Shown here one piece after another: positions 18,555-27,708 of a stretch of 64,000 bases of DNA. A program made the position numbers and the translations under genes. The notes beneath the pieces were generated by a model that saw nothing but the letters and a program-made list of their open reading frames with translations, had not been told where the DNA came from and searched no databases. The stretch covers positions 261,789-325,788 of the forward strand of contig PHBC01000003.1 in NCBI GenBank assembly GCA_002840505.1, read 5' to 3'. This stretch comes from Deltaproteobacteria bacterium HGW-Deltaproteobacteria-2 (GTDB lineage: Bacteria; Desulfobacterota; Syntrophia; Syntrophales; Smithellaceae). The first letter of the stretch is position 1. Every line of letters starts with the position of its first letter.

Positions 18555-19403
18555 TTATCTCACTATATTTTTTGAAAACCGCCATCCTAAAATTCTGGCG
18601 ATGATATTAATTATCATTACAATAAAAAGAAGAATCAGGGCCGCAGCAAAAGCCCTGGCCTGAACCTCCGGCACCGGTGTACCCGCCTGAAAAAACACGG
18701 CCAGCGGCAGTGACGCCACCGGATCCATCAGAGAGCGAGGAATCTCGTCCGTATATCCCGCCGTAAACAATATTGACGCGGCATCGCCGATTCCTCGACC
18801 GAATGCCAGAATAACCGCCGTGCACAAACCGGGAAACGCCTGTCGCAAAACAACGGCCAGTGTTGTCTCTATCTTTGTCGCGCCCAGAGCGTAAGACATT
18901 TCCTTAAGCTCAAAGGGAACAAGACGAATGGCTTCATCCATGGCCCGGCTCATAATCGGAATCATCAGCAATGTTAATACTATAATGCCGCCTAAAAGAG
19001 AAGCTCTCAAACCAAAATAAACCATGATGACAAAACCAAAGGCACCGTAAACAATCGAAGGCGTTCCCCAGAGAATATCGAGCACAAGTCTGGTAAAATC
19101 AGCGAAACGTCGTCCCAGATATTCCTTCTGCAGTGCCAGAGCTATTGGCAGGCTGAAAATAATCGACAAAATAGTAGCGCCGATTACCAGATAAAGCGAC
19201 CCAATGATGGCATTGGCAATGCCCCCCTCCTTGCCCAGATAGTAACCGCCTTTCGGCGTCTCGGTAATCATGGAAAGATTAAGAGAAGAAAGGCCTTTTA
19301 TGGCTACAACAATGATAATGCCTGCCAGGGCCAGAAAGACCATAAAAAGCGCCAAAGCCATGAGGAACTTGAAAATATTTTCTTCAATCTTTCTTGATTT
19401 CAT
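18555..19403 (-). CDS. PstA-like ABC transporter permease
   Basis: Six hydrophobic segments are visible. The coupling loop reads ELKEMSYALGATKIETTLAVVL, close to the family EAAxxLGASxWxT motif. The Pst-type region DILWGTPSIVYGAFGF is also present. Its start overlaps the stop of pstC by four bases (ATGA). It forms the inner-membrane channel together with the PstC-like protein. It belongs to an operon ordered pstS-pstC-pstA-pstB-cysD-cysNC. Confidence 0.9.
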   Translation of the reverse strand: MKSRKIEENIFKFLMALALFMVFLALAGIIIVVAIKGLSSLNLSMITETPKGGYYLGKEGGIANAIIGSLYLVIGATILSIIFSLPIALALQKEYLGRRFADFTRLVLDILWGTPSIVYGAFGFVIMVYFGLRASLLGGIIVLTLLMIPIMSRAMDEAIRLVPFELKEMSYALGATKIETTLAVVLRQAFPGLCTAVILAFGRGIGDAASILFTAGYTDEIPRSLMDPVASLPLAVFFQAGTPVPEVQARAFAAALILLFIVMIINIIARILGWRFSKNIVR

Positions 19404-20308
19404 CGTTCGATTGTTTCTCCAATTCTCAGCAGTGTGTAATGAGCGGTCAGGCTAAACAGCGCGACAACAAGCATTAGTATCAACGCCGCGGACATAAGAG
19501 CCGCATCATACAAAGGTATGGACATAACTTCACCATAATTATTCGCAATCAAAGCGGGCAAAGGATAAGCAGGATCAAAAACCGAAGATGGCAGCAAGGC
19601 AACATTGCCCACAACCATCAACACGGCCATTGTTTCGCCAAATGCGCGGGCAAATCCCAGAACAACAGCGGCCATAATTCCTCTTTTTGCTTTTTTAAGA
19701 ACCACATATTTTATTGTTTCCCATTTGGTTGCACCCAGAGCCAGAGCGCATTCTCTGATTGGCTCGGGCACCATTCTCAATACTTCCACTGTAATAGAAA
19801 TAATAAATGGAATAACCATGACGGCCAAAACAAGACCACCAGCAAGCAGGCTGTAACCGGTTGTCGAAACTCCGGCAAGTTCACCAATAGTGCCGACCAA
19901 TGGCACGATGACCAGCACACCGCACAGACCATAGACAACTGATGGAATACCGGCCAGAATATCGATAATGAACCGCGCGAATTCGCGAAAATGCCGGCTC
20001 GCGTATTCCGAAAGATAAATAGCCGCAAGCAGACAGACGGGAACGGCAATAATCATGGCCAGCATGGTTACTTCCAGCGTGCTGACAATGAAAACGAACA
20101 AGCCGAACTCATTTTTCATCGGATGCCAGGATGATGAAAATAATAAATCGGATATTGATATGGTCTGGAGAATCGGTTGAGCTTTCAGTAGTAATCCGCA
20201 AAAAATAAGAAGCGCCAAAGCATTGATAAAAATCAACATTAAGCGACCGGAATAAAGCGCGAGAACCTCTTTGATCTGTCTTTTTTTCAACAAACCTTCT
20301 CCAAACAT
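19400..20308 (-). CDS. PstC-like ABC transporter permease
   Basis: It has six membrane segments, IIDILAGIPSVVYGLCG before the fourth, and the cytoplasmic coupling loop ECALALGATKWETIKYVVL. These are diagnostic of PstC. It pairs with PstA. It starts 22 bases after the substrate-binding protein and overlaps pstA, so the whole transporter is one transcript. No phoU or phoBR gene accompanies it, which is unusual for a true phosphate operon. Confidence 0.9.
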   Translation of the reverse strand: MFGEGLLKKRQIKEVLALYSGRLMLIFINALALLIFCGLLLKAQPILQTISISDLLFSSSWHPMKNEFGLFVFIVSTLEVTMLAMIIAVPVCLLAAIYLSEYASRHFREFARFIIDILAGIPSVVYGLCGVLVIVPLVGTIGELAGVSTTGYSLLAGGLVLAVMVIPFIISITVEVLRMVPEPIRECALALGATKWETIKYVVLKKAKRGIMAAVVLGFARAFGETMAVLMVVGNVALLPSSVFDPAYPLPALIANNYGEVMSIPLYDAALMSAALILMLVVALFSLTAHYTLLRIGETIER

Positions 20309-20330
20309 CCTCCCGCCTTTTTCTCCCTCA

Positions 20331-21323
20331 TTACTTGCCTGTTTTATTCAAAGCTTCTTTAATCTGTCTGGCACTTAATTTTAAATAACCGACTTCCTCA
20401 ACATATTTCTGTCCGTCGGAAAGTATCCATTGCACAAATACTTTTGACGCACCTCGCAAGGAATCCTTGGTCACAAGATAAAGGTCTCTTGCTGGTGGGG
20501 ACGGATAAATACCGGACAATATTGCCTTGATAGCCTCCTTTTTTGTGCGTAGTTTTTCGCCGGAATCCACACGGCCGTTCTCGTTGACATCTACTGGTAC
20601 CACCTGAAGGCCAGATTGCGGCTGTCCCGTTTTCATATCGTAGGCGTAATTCAGATTGTTATAACCAAGGGACGTTTTATCTTTTCTCACGGCTTGGGCA
20701 ACACCAGGATCGCCATAAACAGCTACTCCTTTAAGATCTTCCTGTTTTGCACCCAGATATTTGGCCCATGTTTCTGCCGCGCCGCAGGAATCGGAACGAG
20801 TGTAAACTCTTATTTTCTGATTATTGTTTACGCCGGTTAATTCACCCCAGGTCATTTCCCTGCCGGTCACCCACATGTCCTGCATAAACTTCTTCTTCAA
20901 TCCCTTCTGTGAAAGTTCTTTCATTACCGGATTGCCTGAATTGATTGTCGGGAAAACGGCATCTTTAACTACTGACACATAAAAAGCCTTTTGTCTTATT
21001 TCCTCCGGTCTCAGTTCTCTGGAAACCATACCGATATCCACCAAACCTGTCAGAGCATCCGTCACGCCCTTTCCGGCTCCGCCGGCGGACACATCTATTC
21101 TAACCTGCGGATAAATTTTCTTGAATTCTTCCGCCCATTTGATCATCATGGGATACAACGCCCATGCACCGGAAACCCTGATGGTTCCTTCAATGGATAC
21201 TTTTTTATCCGCTGATGCCGCCATAGCCGGAGCTGGTTTTGACAAATCATATTGAAAAAAAACGGCGACAACCGCCATTAAAAACACAAAGCTTGATTTC
21301 TTGTTAATCCATTTCAGAAGCAT
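20331..21323 (-). CDS. PstS-like periplasmic binding protein, possibly oxyanion other than phosphate
   Basis: I start it at the ATG at 21323, where GAGGGG lies about 11 bases upstream and the product opens with a signal peptide (KWINKKSSFVFLMAVVAVFF, cleavage near AMAASA). The mature part has RVSGAWALYPMMIKWAEEF and VSAGGAGKGVTDALTG. These take the place of the GSSxP and GxGSSGG phosphate-contact motifs of standard PstS. It is the first gene of the pstSCAB-cysD-cysNC run. The altered binding motifs and the sulfate-activation neighbours suggest sulfate or another oxyanion as ligand, which is inference. Confidence 0.8.
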   Translation of the reverse strand: MLLKWINKKSSFVFLMAVVAVFFQYDLSKPAPAMAASADKKVSIEGTIRVSGAWALYPMMIKWAEEFKKIYPQVRIDVSAGGAGKGVTDALTGLVDIGMVSRELRPEEIRQKAFYVSVVKDAVFPTINSGNPVMKELSQKGLKKKFMQDMWVTGREMTWGELTGVNNNQKIRVYTRSDSCGAAETWAKYLGAKQEDLKGVAVYGDPGVAQAVRKDKTSLGYNNLNYAYDMKTGQPQSGLQVVPVDVNENGRVDSGEKLRTKKEAIKAILSGIYPSPPARDLYLVTKDSLRGASKVFVQWILSDGQKYVEEVGYLKLSARQIKEALNKTGK

Positions 21324-21832
21324 AAAAAACCAACCCCTCGAAAATTTTTTTGTTAAGTTAAAAATTGCGGGAGAAAAATTAAGATCGTAATTTACATCTG
21401 TGTGATCACAAACAAGATACTGACTTATTTTTTCCGCCACATCAACCGACCAGTGATAAAAAGGCACGCATTAAGGGGAAATACAATGCCCTGGGAAATC
21501 GAAAGGACTATTATCACAAAGTATGGTTTTTCGCGAGGTTAAAAAATTATTTAGGTCATTCTAATGTAGATTAATATTTCTTCGAATTGAAAATAGTATA
21601 ATTTTCTAACTTAACTTTCTCCGATAACTTAAATAACCTGAAGATCACGTCGGTCACAAGTGAAACTAACGCATAACAGCAAATAATCATTTTTTAAGAA
21701 TAAAGTACATGGTATTCTTTGCACGAATTGCTTGTTTGACTTTAACTGCTAAGTTGCTGTTGAGCATGACTGCAAAATTTTTAGATTATCATTTGAATTG
21801 CGGTATCCTAAGACGGTACAAGCAAATATAAT
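21324..21832. other. Intergenic region upstream of the pstS-like gene
   Basis: No gene is seen. The frame of pstS extends upstream to 21467 but lacks a signal peptide there, so I treat it as leader. The promoter of the transporter and sulfation operon should lie here. I could not identify a clear -35/-10 pair. The base composition is AT-rich. Confidence 0.4.
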
Positions 21833-22747
21833 CTATTTAACCCACTCACTCATTTCCTGTCTGGATCGTTCCCACTTGTTACCATACGATCGATTGCTTA
21901 TATCGCAATAGCGGCAAAATGGCTTTGGATTGCCGATAAAATTAAGAAGTTCAGATACTTTTTCTATACTGTAAATATCCAGAAAATCTCCATCTTCAAG
22001 TTTCATGTTCGTTCCAAACCTCTTATTGAAATGACGAACATTTGGCGCAATGGTGCATCCATACAATTTGCCCTCCATCAAAAGCGGATACATATTGTCA
22101 CCAAAACATTCGATAAAGCTCTTTGTCGGATTCTGGTTTCCCTCAATGTCTAAAGTTTTCTTATAAGAATATCTGGGAAACTTTTCGGTGCCTCTGCCAT
22201 ATTCAAACATAACACCATGAGTCGCCGCTGTTTCTTTCATCGCCTTGTAATCTAAATTGATAGGGTATCTAGTGTTGGCAATGATAATATTTTGTTCGCG
22301 GCATATCCGCCAGAAATCTTCGTCTTGCTTCAGCAATAGAATCCCGTTTGTTAAAAGCTCAATTAGTGTCTTTGGAAAGGACAATCGTGTGGAAATCAAT
22401 ATTTCTTTCAGTTGCGGATGCAGTAAAGGTTCTCCTCCCATTACCCCGATGCGTGGAAAATCTCCTTTCAGTATTTTTGACATTTGGGCCAAGTCTTTTT
22501 TTATATCATCCGCTGAAACAAATCTCTCATCTGCAACAGAGGCAAAATGGTCGCAACCTTTGCACTTAAGATTGCAATGGTCAAGAATGTTCAAAACAAA
22601 ATATGACAGTTGATTTTGCGGCGACAGACGCTGTTTTACGCTCTTTTTTAAATATGCCTGCCGGAATATCCTTTTGGAAGCCAGCTTATGACTCCAGGAA
22701 AAACCATTCAAAAATTGTCGTATCTTGTGCCTGAACATAACGACCAA
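21833..22747 (-). CDS. Radical SAM protein with short SPASM-like tail
   Basis: ILDHCNLKCKGCDHF carries the CxxxCxxC motif and VMGGEPLLHPQ the GGEP motif. Near the C-terminus YGCTIAP and PFCRYCD supply a further three or four Cys, suggesting one auxiliary cluster. The length of 304 aa is on the short side. It follows the GT8 glycosyltransferase after 5 bases and is likely in the same transcript. Related enzymes appear in capsule and O-antigen loci with no defined reaction. I do not know its substrate. Confidence 0.8.
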   Translation of the reverse strand: MVVMFRHKIRQFLNGFSWSHKLASKRIFRQAYLKKSVKQRLSPQNQLSYFVLNILDHCNLKCKGCDHFASVADERFVSADDIKKDLAQMSKILKGDFPRIGVMGGEPLLHPQLKEILISTRLSFPKTLIELLTNGILLLKQDEDFWRICREQNIIIANTRYPINLDYKAMKETAATHGVMFEYGRGTEKFPRYSYKKTLDIEGNQNPTKSFIECFGDNMYPLLMEGKLYGCTIAPNVRHFNKRFGTNMKLEDGDFLDIYSIEKVSELLNFIGNPKPFCRYCDISNRSYGNKWERSRQEMSEWVK

Positions 22748-22752
22748 TCACT

Positions 22753-23715
22753 TTATATTTTCAACATTTTTTTTCTTATTTTGCCCATGGCGAATTTAAA
22801 ACCATTATTATGCCAGTGCTGGAGGAAATTATATGGTAGTTTTGTAAAATTATGTGAGTCTATAAATCTTCGCAATTTAACTGACTTTCGTTTTAATTTG
22901 TGAAGTTTAAACGGTGACTTTTTAAAATACTCGTCCCACTCACGGACAAAATCACTATCAAAATAAATCCAAGGCTTTTCGTGGCTGGCCAAATGGATAA
23001 TGTATGAATCATTTATTATATTATCCAAAGATGAATAATCCGTTCCAAAACATTTGTTTATATTATCAAGAGTGTAACCGCCTCTATAATGCATAAAAAT
23101 GTTATAACAACAATTATATATTGTCGGCAATAATTTAACTTTCTTATCAAACAAAATGTTGAAGCAATCCTGATCCATAAAAGTCAAGTTTTCCGCTGAT
23201 TTGCGATAATTAAACAATGCCGTCGATGCATTGTTTTTTCTCATCAATTTAAGATTCAGCATCATTACTCCGGAGTTAAAATAATCTTTAATATGAAGAT
23301 CATTATCAACCATCCCGATATCTTTGACCACTGCGGCATAATAATCATCGACGTTTATTTCAAACAGACCACTCAAATCTTTTTGTATTATAATATCACT
23401 ATCCAAATACAGAATTTTATCATGCTGGGGAATTAAATTCGGTAAATCAAATTTAAAACAAGACGTAGAAGTAATGTGAATAAATTGAGGTATGTCTTTA
23501 AACTTTTTCGAAGATACTTTTATTATATGAATATCGGCCCTGCTTGCTCTTAATTCATAAAATTTTTCTATTTCTATTTCCGATAAGTCGGCTGCTATTA
23601 TATAAATATCATAATACGTTTCCTGATTCTTATTGCAAATCAGGGAAGTGATAGCAACAGCGGTTGGTAGAGCGTAACGGCTGTCACAAATGAAAGCTAC
23701 TGGAACATTTGTCAA
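22753..23715 (-). CDS. GT8-family glycosyltransferase (LgtC/GspA-like)
   Basis: VAFICDSRYALPTAVAITSL at the N-terminus and KILYLDSDIIIQKDLSGLF with the DSD metal motif are the GT8 hallmarks. FNSGVMMLNLKLMR and the DQDCFN motif follow. HYRGGYTLDNI and IIHLASHEKPW provide the C-terminal H-x-G-type site. Known members transfer galactose or glucose from UDP-sugars to lipopolysaccharide. It forms a two-gene unit with the radical SAM gene that follows. Confidence 0.85.
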   Translation of the reverse strand: MTNVPVAFICDSRYALPTAVAITSLICNKNQETYYDIYIIAADLSEIEIEKFYELRASRADIHIIKVSSKKFKDIPQFIHITSTSCFKFDLPNLIPQHDKILYLDSDIIIQKDLSGLFEINVDDYYAAVVKDIGMVDNDLHIKDYFNSGVMMLNLKLMRKNNASTALFNYRKSAENLTFMDQDCFNILFDKKVKLLPTIYNCCYNIFMHYRGGYTLDNINKCFGTDYSSLDNIINDSYIIHLASHEKPWIYFDSDFVREWDEYFKKSPFKLHKLKRKSVKLRRFIDSHNFTKLPYNFLQHWHNNGFKFAMGKIRKKMLKI

Positions 23716-24056
23716 ACAAGTGTCCTCCTTATTCTAAAACGTATACTATTTTTTAAATTATAACATATATTAAGTTTGATCTCAGCAGTTTTTGACCAGT
23801 TTCTGTTTAAATGTTGAGTGAATTGAACAAATAAGAGGACGATGCTACGGTCCTAATTTTTTAAACACTTTTATGACGGTCGGAGGAACCAAAATAAAAG
23901 TAAGATTTTCAAGAGAACTGATATCGCAAAATACCACCACTTCTCTCATCGGTGTAGCACTATAAATTTCGAGGCTAAATCTTCATTGACATACAATTAT
24001 GATTAACCTATATTTTCCCTCAAAGAAAATAAGCTTTACAAAAGAATAATGACTAG
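23716..24056. other. Divergent intergenic region with plus-strand promoter
   Basis: It separates the minus-strand GT8 gene from the plus-strand adenylating enzyme. A strong sigma70-like promoter at 23986-24014 faces the plus-strand operon. No gene is seen. Confidence 0.5.
23986..24014 (+). promoter_or_regulatory. Sigma70-type promoter of the A/T-TE/MT/DH cassette
   Basis: TTGACA at 23986-23991, a 17-base spacer, then TATATT at 24009-24014. The start codon of the first cassette gene is at 24057, giving a leader of roughly 35 bases. The match to the consensus is close (12 bases with one mismatch). Confidence 0.7.
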
Positions 24057-25580
24057 ATGAATTGTCTTTCACAGAACAATAGTATCAAAGAAGTAATAAA
24101 GAATTCTGCTCATGTAAATCCGGCAGCTGTTGCCATAATATCTTCAAAGTACCATCCACTTTCGTATGCCCAACTGGCGGGGCAGATAGACCACGTTGCT
24201 GACACACTGAACAAATCAGGACTTAAAGATTATGCCCGTATAGCAATTGCTGTAAAAGATACAGCACCGGCCACACTGGCAATAGTAGCTGTTGCGTGTT
24301 TTGCGGCAGCCGTTCCCCTGGACCAGAATCTGACAGAGGCAGAAATTGAAATACGGCTCAAACTTCTGAACATAGACGCAGTCTGCGTGCTGGCCGGTGA
24401 AAATACCGCCACCCGGTCTGTCGCTGAAAAGCAGGGGATTGCTATATTCGAACTTATACCACAGGATAAGCATGAACTTTCTTTTTCGATGTCTGCTCCT
24501 GATATTTCAAATAAATTTAAAATGAATAATGGACCATCTGATGATGTCGCTGTCATATTTCAAACTTCCGGAACTACAGCAGAACCGAAATTAGTTCCTT
24601 GCCATCACTCAGGCTTGCTGGCCGCGGCCCAACGCACTCGTACTTGGTTTAATCTCAATCAAAACGATCGATGTCTGAGCATTGCGCCTCCATATTACAG
24701 CCATGGACTGACATTCACAATACTGGCACCTCTTCTTTCCGGCGGCAGCGTAGCGTTCCCATCGAGTCCTAATGAGGTGAATTTAGTTGAATGGTTTGAG
24801 AAATTAAGTCCGACATGGTTTTCAGCATCACCTACAATGCATTTGGTAATTTCTGAAAAATTAGGTTCAACCTCATCGGGCTTGAATCATAAGCTTCGCT
24901 TTGCCGGTTCAGGTGGCGCCCCATTACCTGAAAATGTTCGATCAAACTTGCAACTGGCGCTGGGAATTCCTGTTCTTGAACACTATGGCATGACGGAAGC
25001 AAGTCAGATTTCCACAAACTTGCCTCCACCCGGGCCATGTAAATCAGGAACTGTCGGAATTCCGCCTCATGATACCGTGATCATCGCCGGAAACAACAGT
25101 GATTCTTTACCGTCAGGCCAGAAAGGGGAAATCTGGGTTCGCGGGCCTAATGTTATAAAGGGATACTTAAATGGTCAGGAGTTGAATCAGACGGCTTTTT
25201 CCAAAGACTGGTTTCGGACGGGAGACATTGGCAGTTTGGACAAGGATGGTTTTTTAACGATTCACGATAGAATTAAGGAGCTTATTAATCGCGGTAGTGA
25301 AAAAATTTCACCCTTTGAGATTGAAGCCATTATATTAAAACATCCAGATGTTCTCGAGGCTGTGGCCTTTGCCGTACAGCATCCGCGACTGGGCGAGGAT
25401 GTTGCAGCTGCAGTAGTGTTACGTCCTGGAGCAACTTTGGACACTGTCGAATTTCGACGCTTTATGAGCGCACATTTATCATGGAATAAAATTCCCCGAC
25501 GAGTTCAAATCGTGGAAAGTATTCCGAAAGGTCTTGGCGGGAAGGCGCTGCGCAGAAAATTAAGCGAGCTTTATTCATGA
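24057..25580 (+). CDS. Acyl/aryl-adenylating enzyme (ANL superfamily, stand-alone A domain)
   Basis: The 507-residue protein has VIFQTSGTTAEPKLV at 167-180 (phosphate loop), HYGMTEASQ (A5), WFRTGDIG (A7), DRIKELINRGSEKISPFEIE (A8) and a C-terminal catalytic Lys in GGKALRRKL (about K496). It activates a carboxylic acid as acyl-AMP and passes it to CoA or to a carrier. The next gene overlaps it by four bases and encodes a carrier domain, so loading of that carrier is likely. The closest look is of acyl/oxalyl-CoA synthetases rather than amino-acid A domains. The substrate cannot be read off here. Confidence 0.85.
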   Translation: MNCLSQNNSIKEVIKNSAHVNPAAVAIISSKYHPLSYAQLAGQIDHVADTLNKSGLKDYARIAIAVKDTAPATLAIVAVACFAAAVPLDQNLTEAEIEIRLKLLNIDAVCVLAGENTATRSVAEKQGIAIFELIPQDKHELSFSMSAPDISNKFKMNNGPSDDVAVIFQTSGTTAEPKLVPCHHSGLLAAAQRTRTWFNLNQNDRCLSIAPPYYSHGLTFTILAPLLSGGSVAFPSSPNEVNLVEWFEKLSPTWFSASPTMHLVISEKLGSTSSGLNHKLRFAGSGGAPLPENVRSNLQLALGIPVLEHYGMTEASQISTNLPPPGPCKSGTVGIPPHDTVIIAGNNSDSLPSGQKGEIWVRGPNVIKGYLNGQELNQTAFSKDWFRTGDIGSLDKDGFLTIHDRIKELINRGSEKISPFEIEAIILKHPDVLEAVAFAVQHPRLGEDVAAAVVLRPGATLDTVEFRRFMSAHLSWNKIPRRVQIVESIPKGLGGKALRRKLSELYS

Positions 25581-26680
25581 GCAGTATAAAACAGGAAAGT
25601 TTGAGTGACATTACAGTGGAAAAAGAAATTTTGGATATCTGGAGAAGTGCACTCAAGAATGAACATTTGACTATCGATGACGACTTTTTTGAGTGTGGCG
25701 GAGATTCATTACTCTCAATGGAAGTTTTGCTGGAAATCGAAAAGCTCACAGGAAAATCATTACCGAAGTCAATAATATTCGAGACGGGCACGGTACGGGT
25801 TTTATTAAATAAAATTATGTCAGCGGATAAAATTAAGCCTCAAGTATCCGTTTTGATAGGTTCTGCAAATGGGAAGATAATTCATTTTTTTCATGCCAGC
25901 ATAGAGCATGGAGGGTGGTCCGTAAAAAGCTTCTCCAAAATGCTAGGCGAAGATTACCTTATCAACGCAATAGCGCCTCATTTACCTCATGAAGGGAATA
26001 TGCCCGACTCCATCGAAGATATGGCAAAAGAAAGGTTGCAAAATGTTCTTGAAGAACAACCAGAGGGTACGTATATATTACTGGGACACTGTAAAGGAGC
26101 GTTGGTTGCATTTGAAGTGGCAAGACAACTTATTTTAATGGGCAAAGAAATAAAAGCTGTGGTCATGATCGATCCGGTAATAATGTCAGTCAGAAAGTCC
26201 GCACAGTTCATTTATACAACTTCAGATTTCTTTATGCGTTTAATGGGTTTTCATAAAAGTAAGCGGCATAAGCACCTGATCTGGATCTGGAGAAAATTGA
26301 TAGGGTTGGACGCTTTGACGAAAGATAGCTGGCGTCGCGTTCTTCTCTTCTGTCAGGAGTCATGGCCTCAAAAGCGAACATCAATAAAAGATTTTTGGGG
26401 ATACTATACAGGCAGACTTTTCCATACGCAAAGGCTTGATGACAAATCCGAAGAACGCCAAAAGATAGAACAGCATTACAGAAATGTTTTCTTCAATTAT
26501 AAACCTCTTTCACTAAATGTATCCGTATTATATATTGCTCTGCAATTTAGTGGGTACGCGTGGAGACGGATTTCCAGAGAAACTGTTTATATTAACATAT
26601 GTCGTGGGCATCACAACTCCTGGACGGAAGATTACTCACAGGATCTCGTTAATAAAATAAGGAACTTTATAAACCGCTGA
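25577..26680 (+). CDS. Peptidyl/acyl carrier domain fused to a thioesterase
   Basis: Residues 1-85 form a carrier domain. FFECGGDSLLSMEVL has the phosphopantetheine-accepting Ser (S44). From about 100 onward an alpha/beta-hydrolase thioesterase follows. Its nucleophile motif is GHCKG (170-174), with Cys172 in place of the usual Ser. The Asp is probably in MIDPV and the His in RGHHNSW near the C-terminus. Cys nucleophiles are known in some carrier-linked thioesterases. With the preceding adenylating protein this makes a split A-T-TE set. The gene overlaps its upstream neighbour (ATGA), so they are translated together. Confidence 0.85.
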   Translation: MSSIKQESLSDITVEKEILDIWRSALKNEHLTIDDDFFECGGDSLLSMEVLLEIEKLTGKSLPKSIIFETGTVRVLLNKIMSADKIKPQVSVLIGSANGKIIHFFHASIEHGGWSVKSFSKMLGEDYLINAIAPHLPHEGNMPDSIEDMAKERLQNVLEEQPEGTYILLGHCKGALVAFEVARQLILMGKEIKAVVMIDPVIMSVRKSAQFIYTTSDFFMRLMGFHKSKRHKHLIWIWRKLIGLDALTKDSWRRVLLFCQESWPQKRTSIKDFWGYYTGRLFHTQRLDDKSEERQKIEQHYRNVFFNYKPLSLNVSVLYIALQFSGYAWRRISRETVYINICRGHHNSWTEDYSQDLVNKIRNFINR

Positions 26681-26687
26681 AAATATA

Positions 26688-27701
26688 ATGAATAAAATAT
26701 CAAACAATCCGGTGTATGATATAAGTCTTTCATACCAAAAGACAGCAGCAATGAAGGCCGCTATTGAATTAGATATTTTTACCAATATCGGTAATCGCTG
26801 TTTAAGTGCTGAGCAAATCTCCGATATTACCGGTGCTTCACAGCGCGGCGTGCGTATTCTTTGTGATTTCCTTTGTGCTATTGGTTTGTTGGGAAAAAAT
26901 ACAAATCTCTATAATCTTTCAGCAGAAGCAAAAAGGTTTCTCGATCGGACGTCGCCTAATTATCTTGGTGATGTAATTGATTTTCTGGCTGCGCCGGAAA
27001 TAGTCTCTATGATCATCGACGATCCATCGTCTTATGTGATAAGAGGAGGAGCTTCCGGATTGACAAAGATTTCACAGGAGAGCCTCGTTTGGGTAAAATT
27101 CGCGCAGGCAATGATTCCTTTCGCTTCTGTAGCGGCTAAAAGAACCATCGCCTACATTGCAAAAAAAGCAATGCAACCACGCAGAGTGTTAGATGTAGCG
27201 GCAGGTCACGGCCTTTTTGGCATAGAAGTGGCAAATGTTATAAAAGATGCTTTGGTCACGGCCATTGACTGGGAAAATGTTTTGGCGGTTGCCAGAAGAA
27301 ATGCCGATTTAGCCGGAGTGGCTGATCGATATATAACAATGAGTGGTGATGCTTTCGACATTGACTGGGGCAATAACTACGATCTTGTTTTACTGCCTAA
27401 TATACTTCATCATTTTAATCAAGATGGATGCGTTCATCTGCTTTGCAAGGCTAAAGATTCTCTTTCTGTCGACGGTTCTGTCTTTGTGATAGATATTATG
27501 CCCAATCCGGACCGCATATCACCACCGGAGCAGGCGGCGTTTGCTTTTAGAATGTTGGCAACAACTCCGCAAGGCGATGCTCATACTTGTGCCGAATATG
27601 AGACGATGGCCAAAGCCGCGGGGTTGACTTTGGCGGGCACAATGCAACTTTTGCCCACACATCAATCGCTGATGGAGTTCAAACCTTTAAAGGTGGAGTG
27701 A
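26688..27701 (+). CDS. SAM-dependent O-methyltransferase (class I, dimerisation domain type)
   Basis: The N-terminal 95 residues are a winged-helix dimerisation domain (SAEQISDITGASQRGVRIL), as in acetylserotonin and hydroxyneurosporene O-methyltransferases. The SAM-binding motif is RVLDVAAGHGLFGIEVA near 163-179. AIDWENVL and LLPNILHHFNQ follow, the latter with His-His at the active-site position. The enzyme probably methylates a hydroxyl of the cassette's product. It lies 8 bases after the carrier-thioesterase gene. The acceptor is unknown. Confidence 0.85.
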   Translation: MNKISNNPVYDISLSYQKTAAMKAAIELDIFTNIGNRCLSAEQISDITGASQRGVRILCDFLCAIGLLGKNTNLYNLSAEAKRFLDRTSPNYLGDVIDFLAAPEIVSMIIDDPSSYVIRGGASGLTKISQESLVWVKFAQAMIPFASVAAKRTIAYIAKKAMQPRRVLDVAAGHGLFGIEVANVIKDALVTAIDWENVLAVARRNADLAGVADRYITMSGDAFDIDWGNNYDLVLLPNILHHFNQDGCVHLLCKAKDSLSVDGSVFVIDIMPNPDRISPPEQAAFAFRMLATTPQGDAHTCAEYETMAKAAGLTLAGTMQLLPTHQSLMEFKPLKVE

Positions 27702-27708
27702 ATGATTT

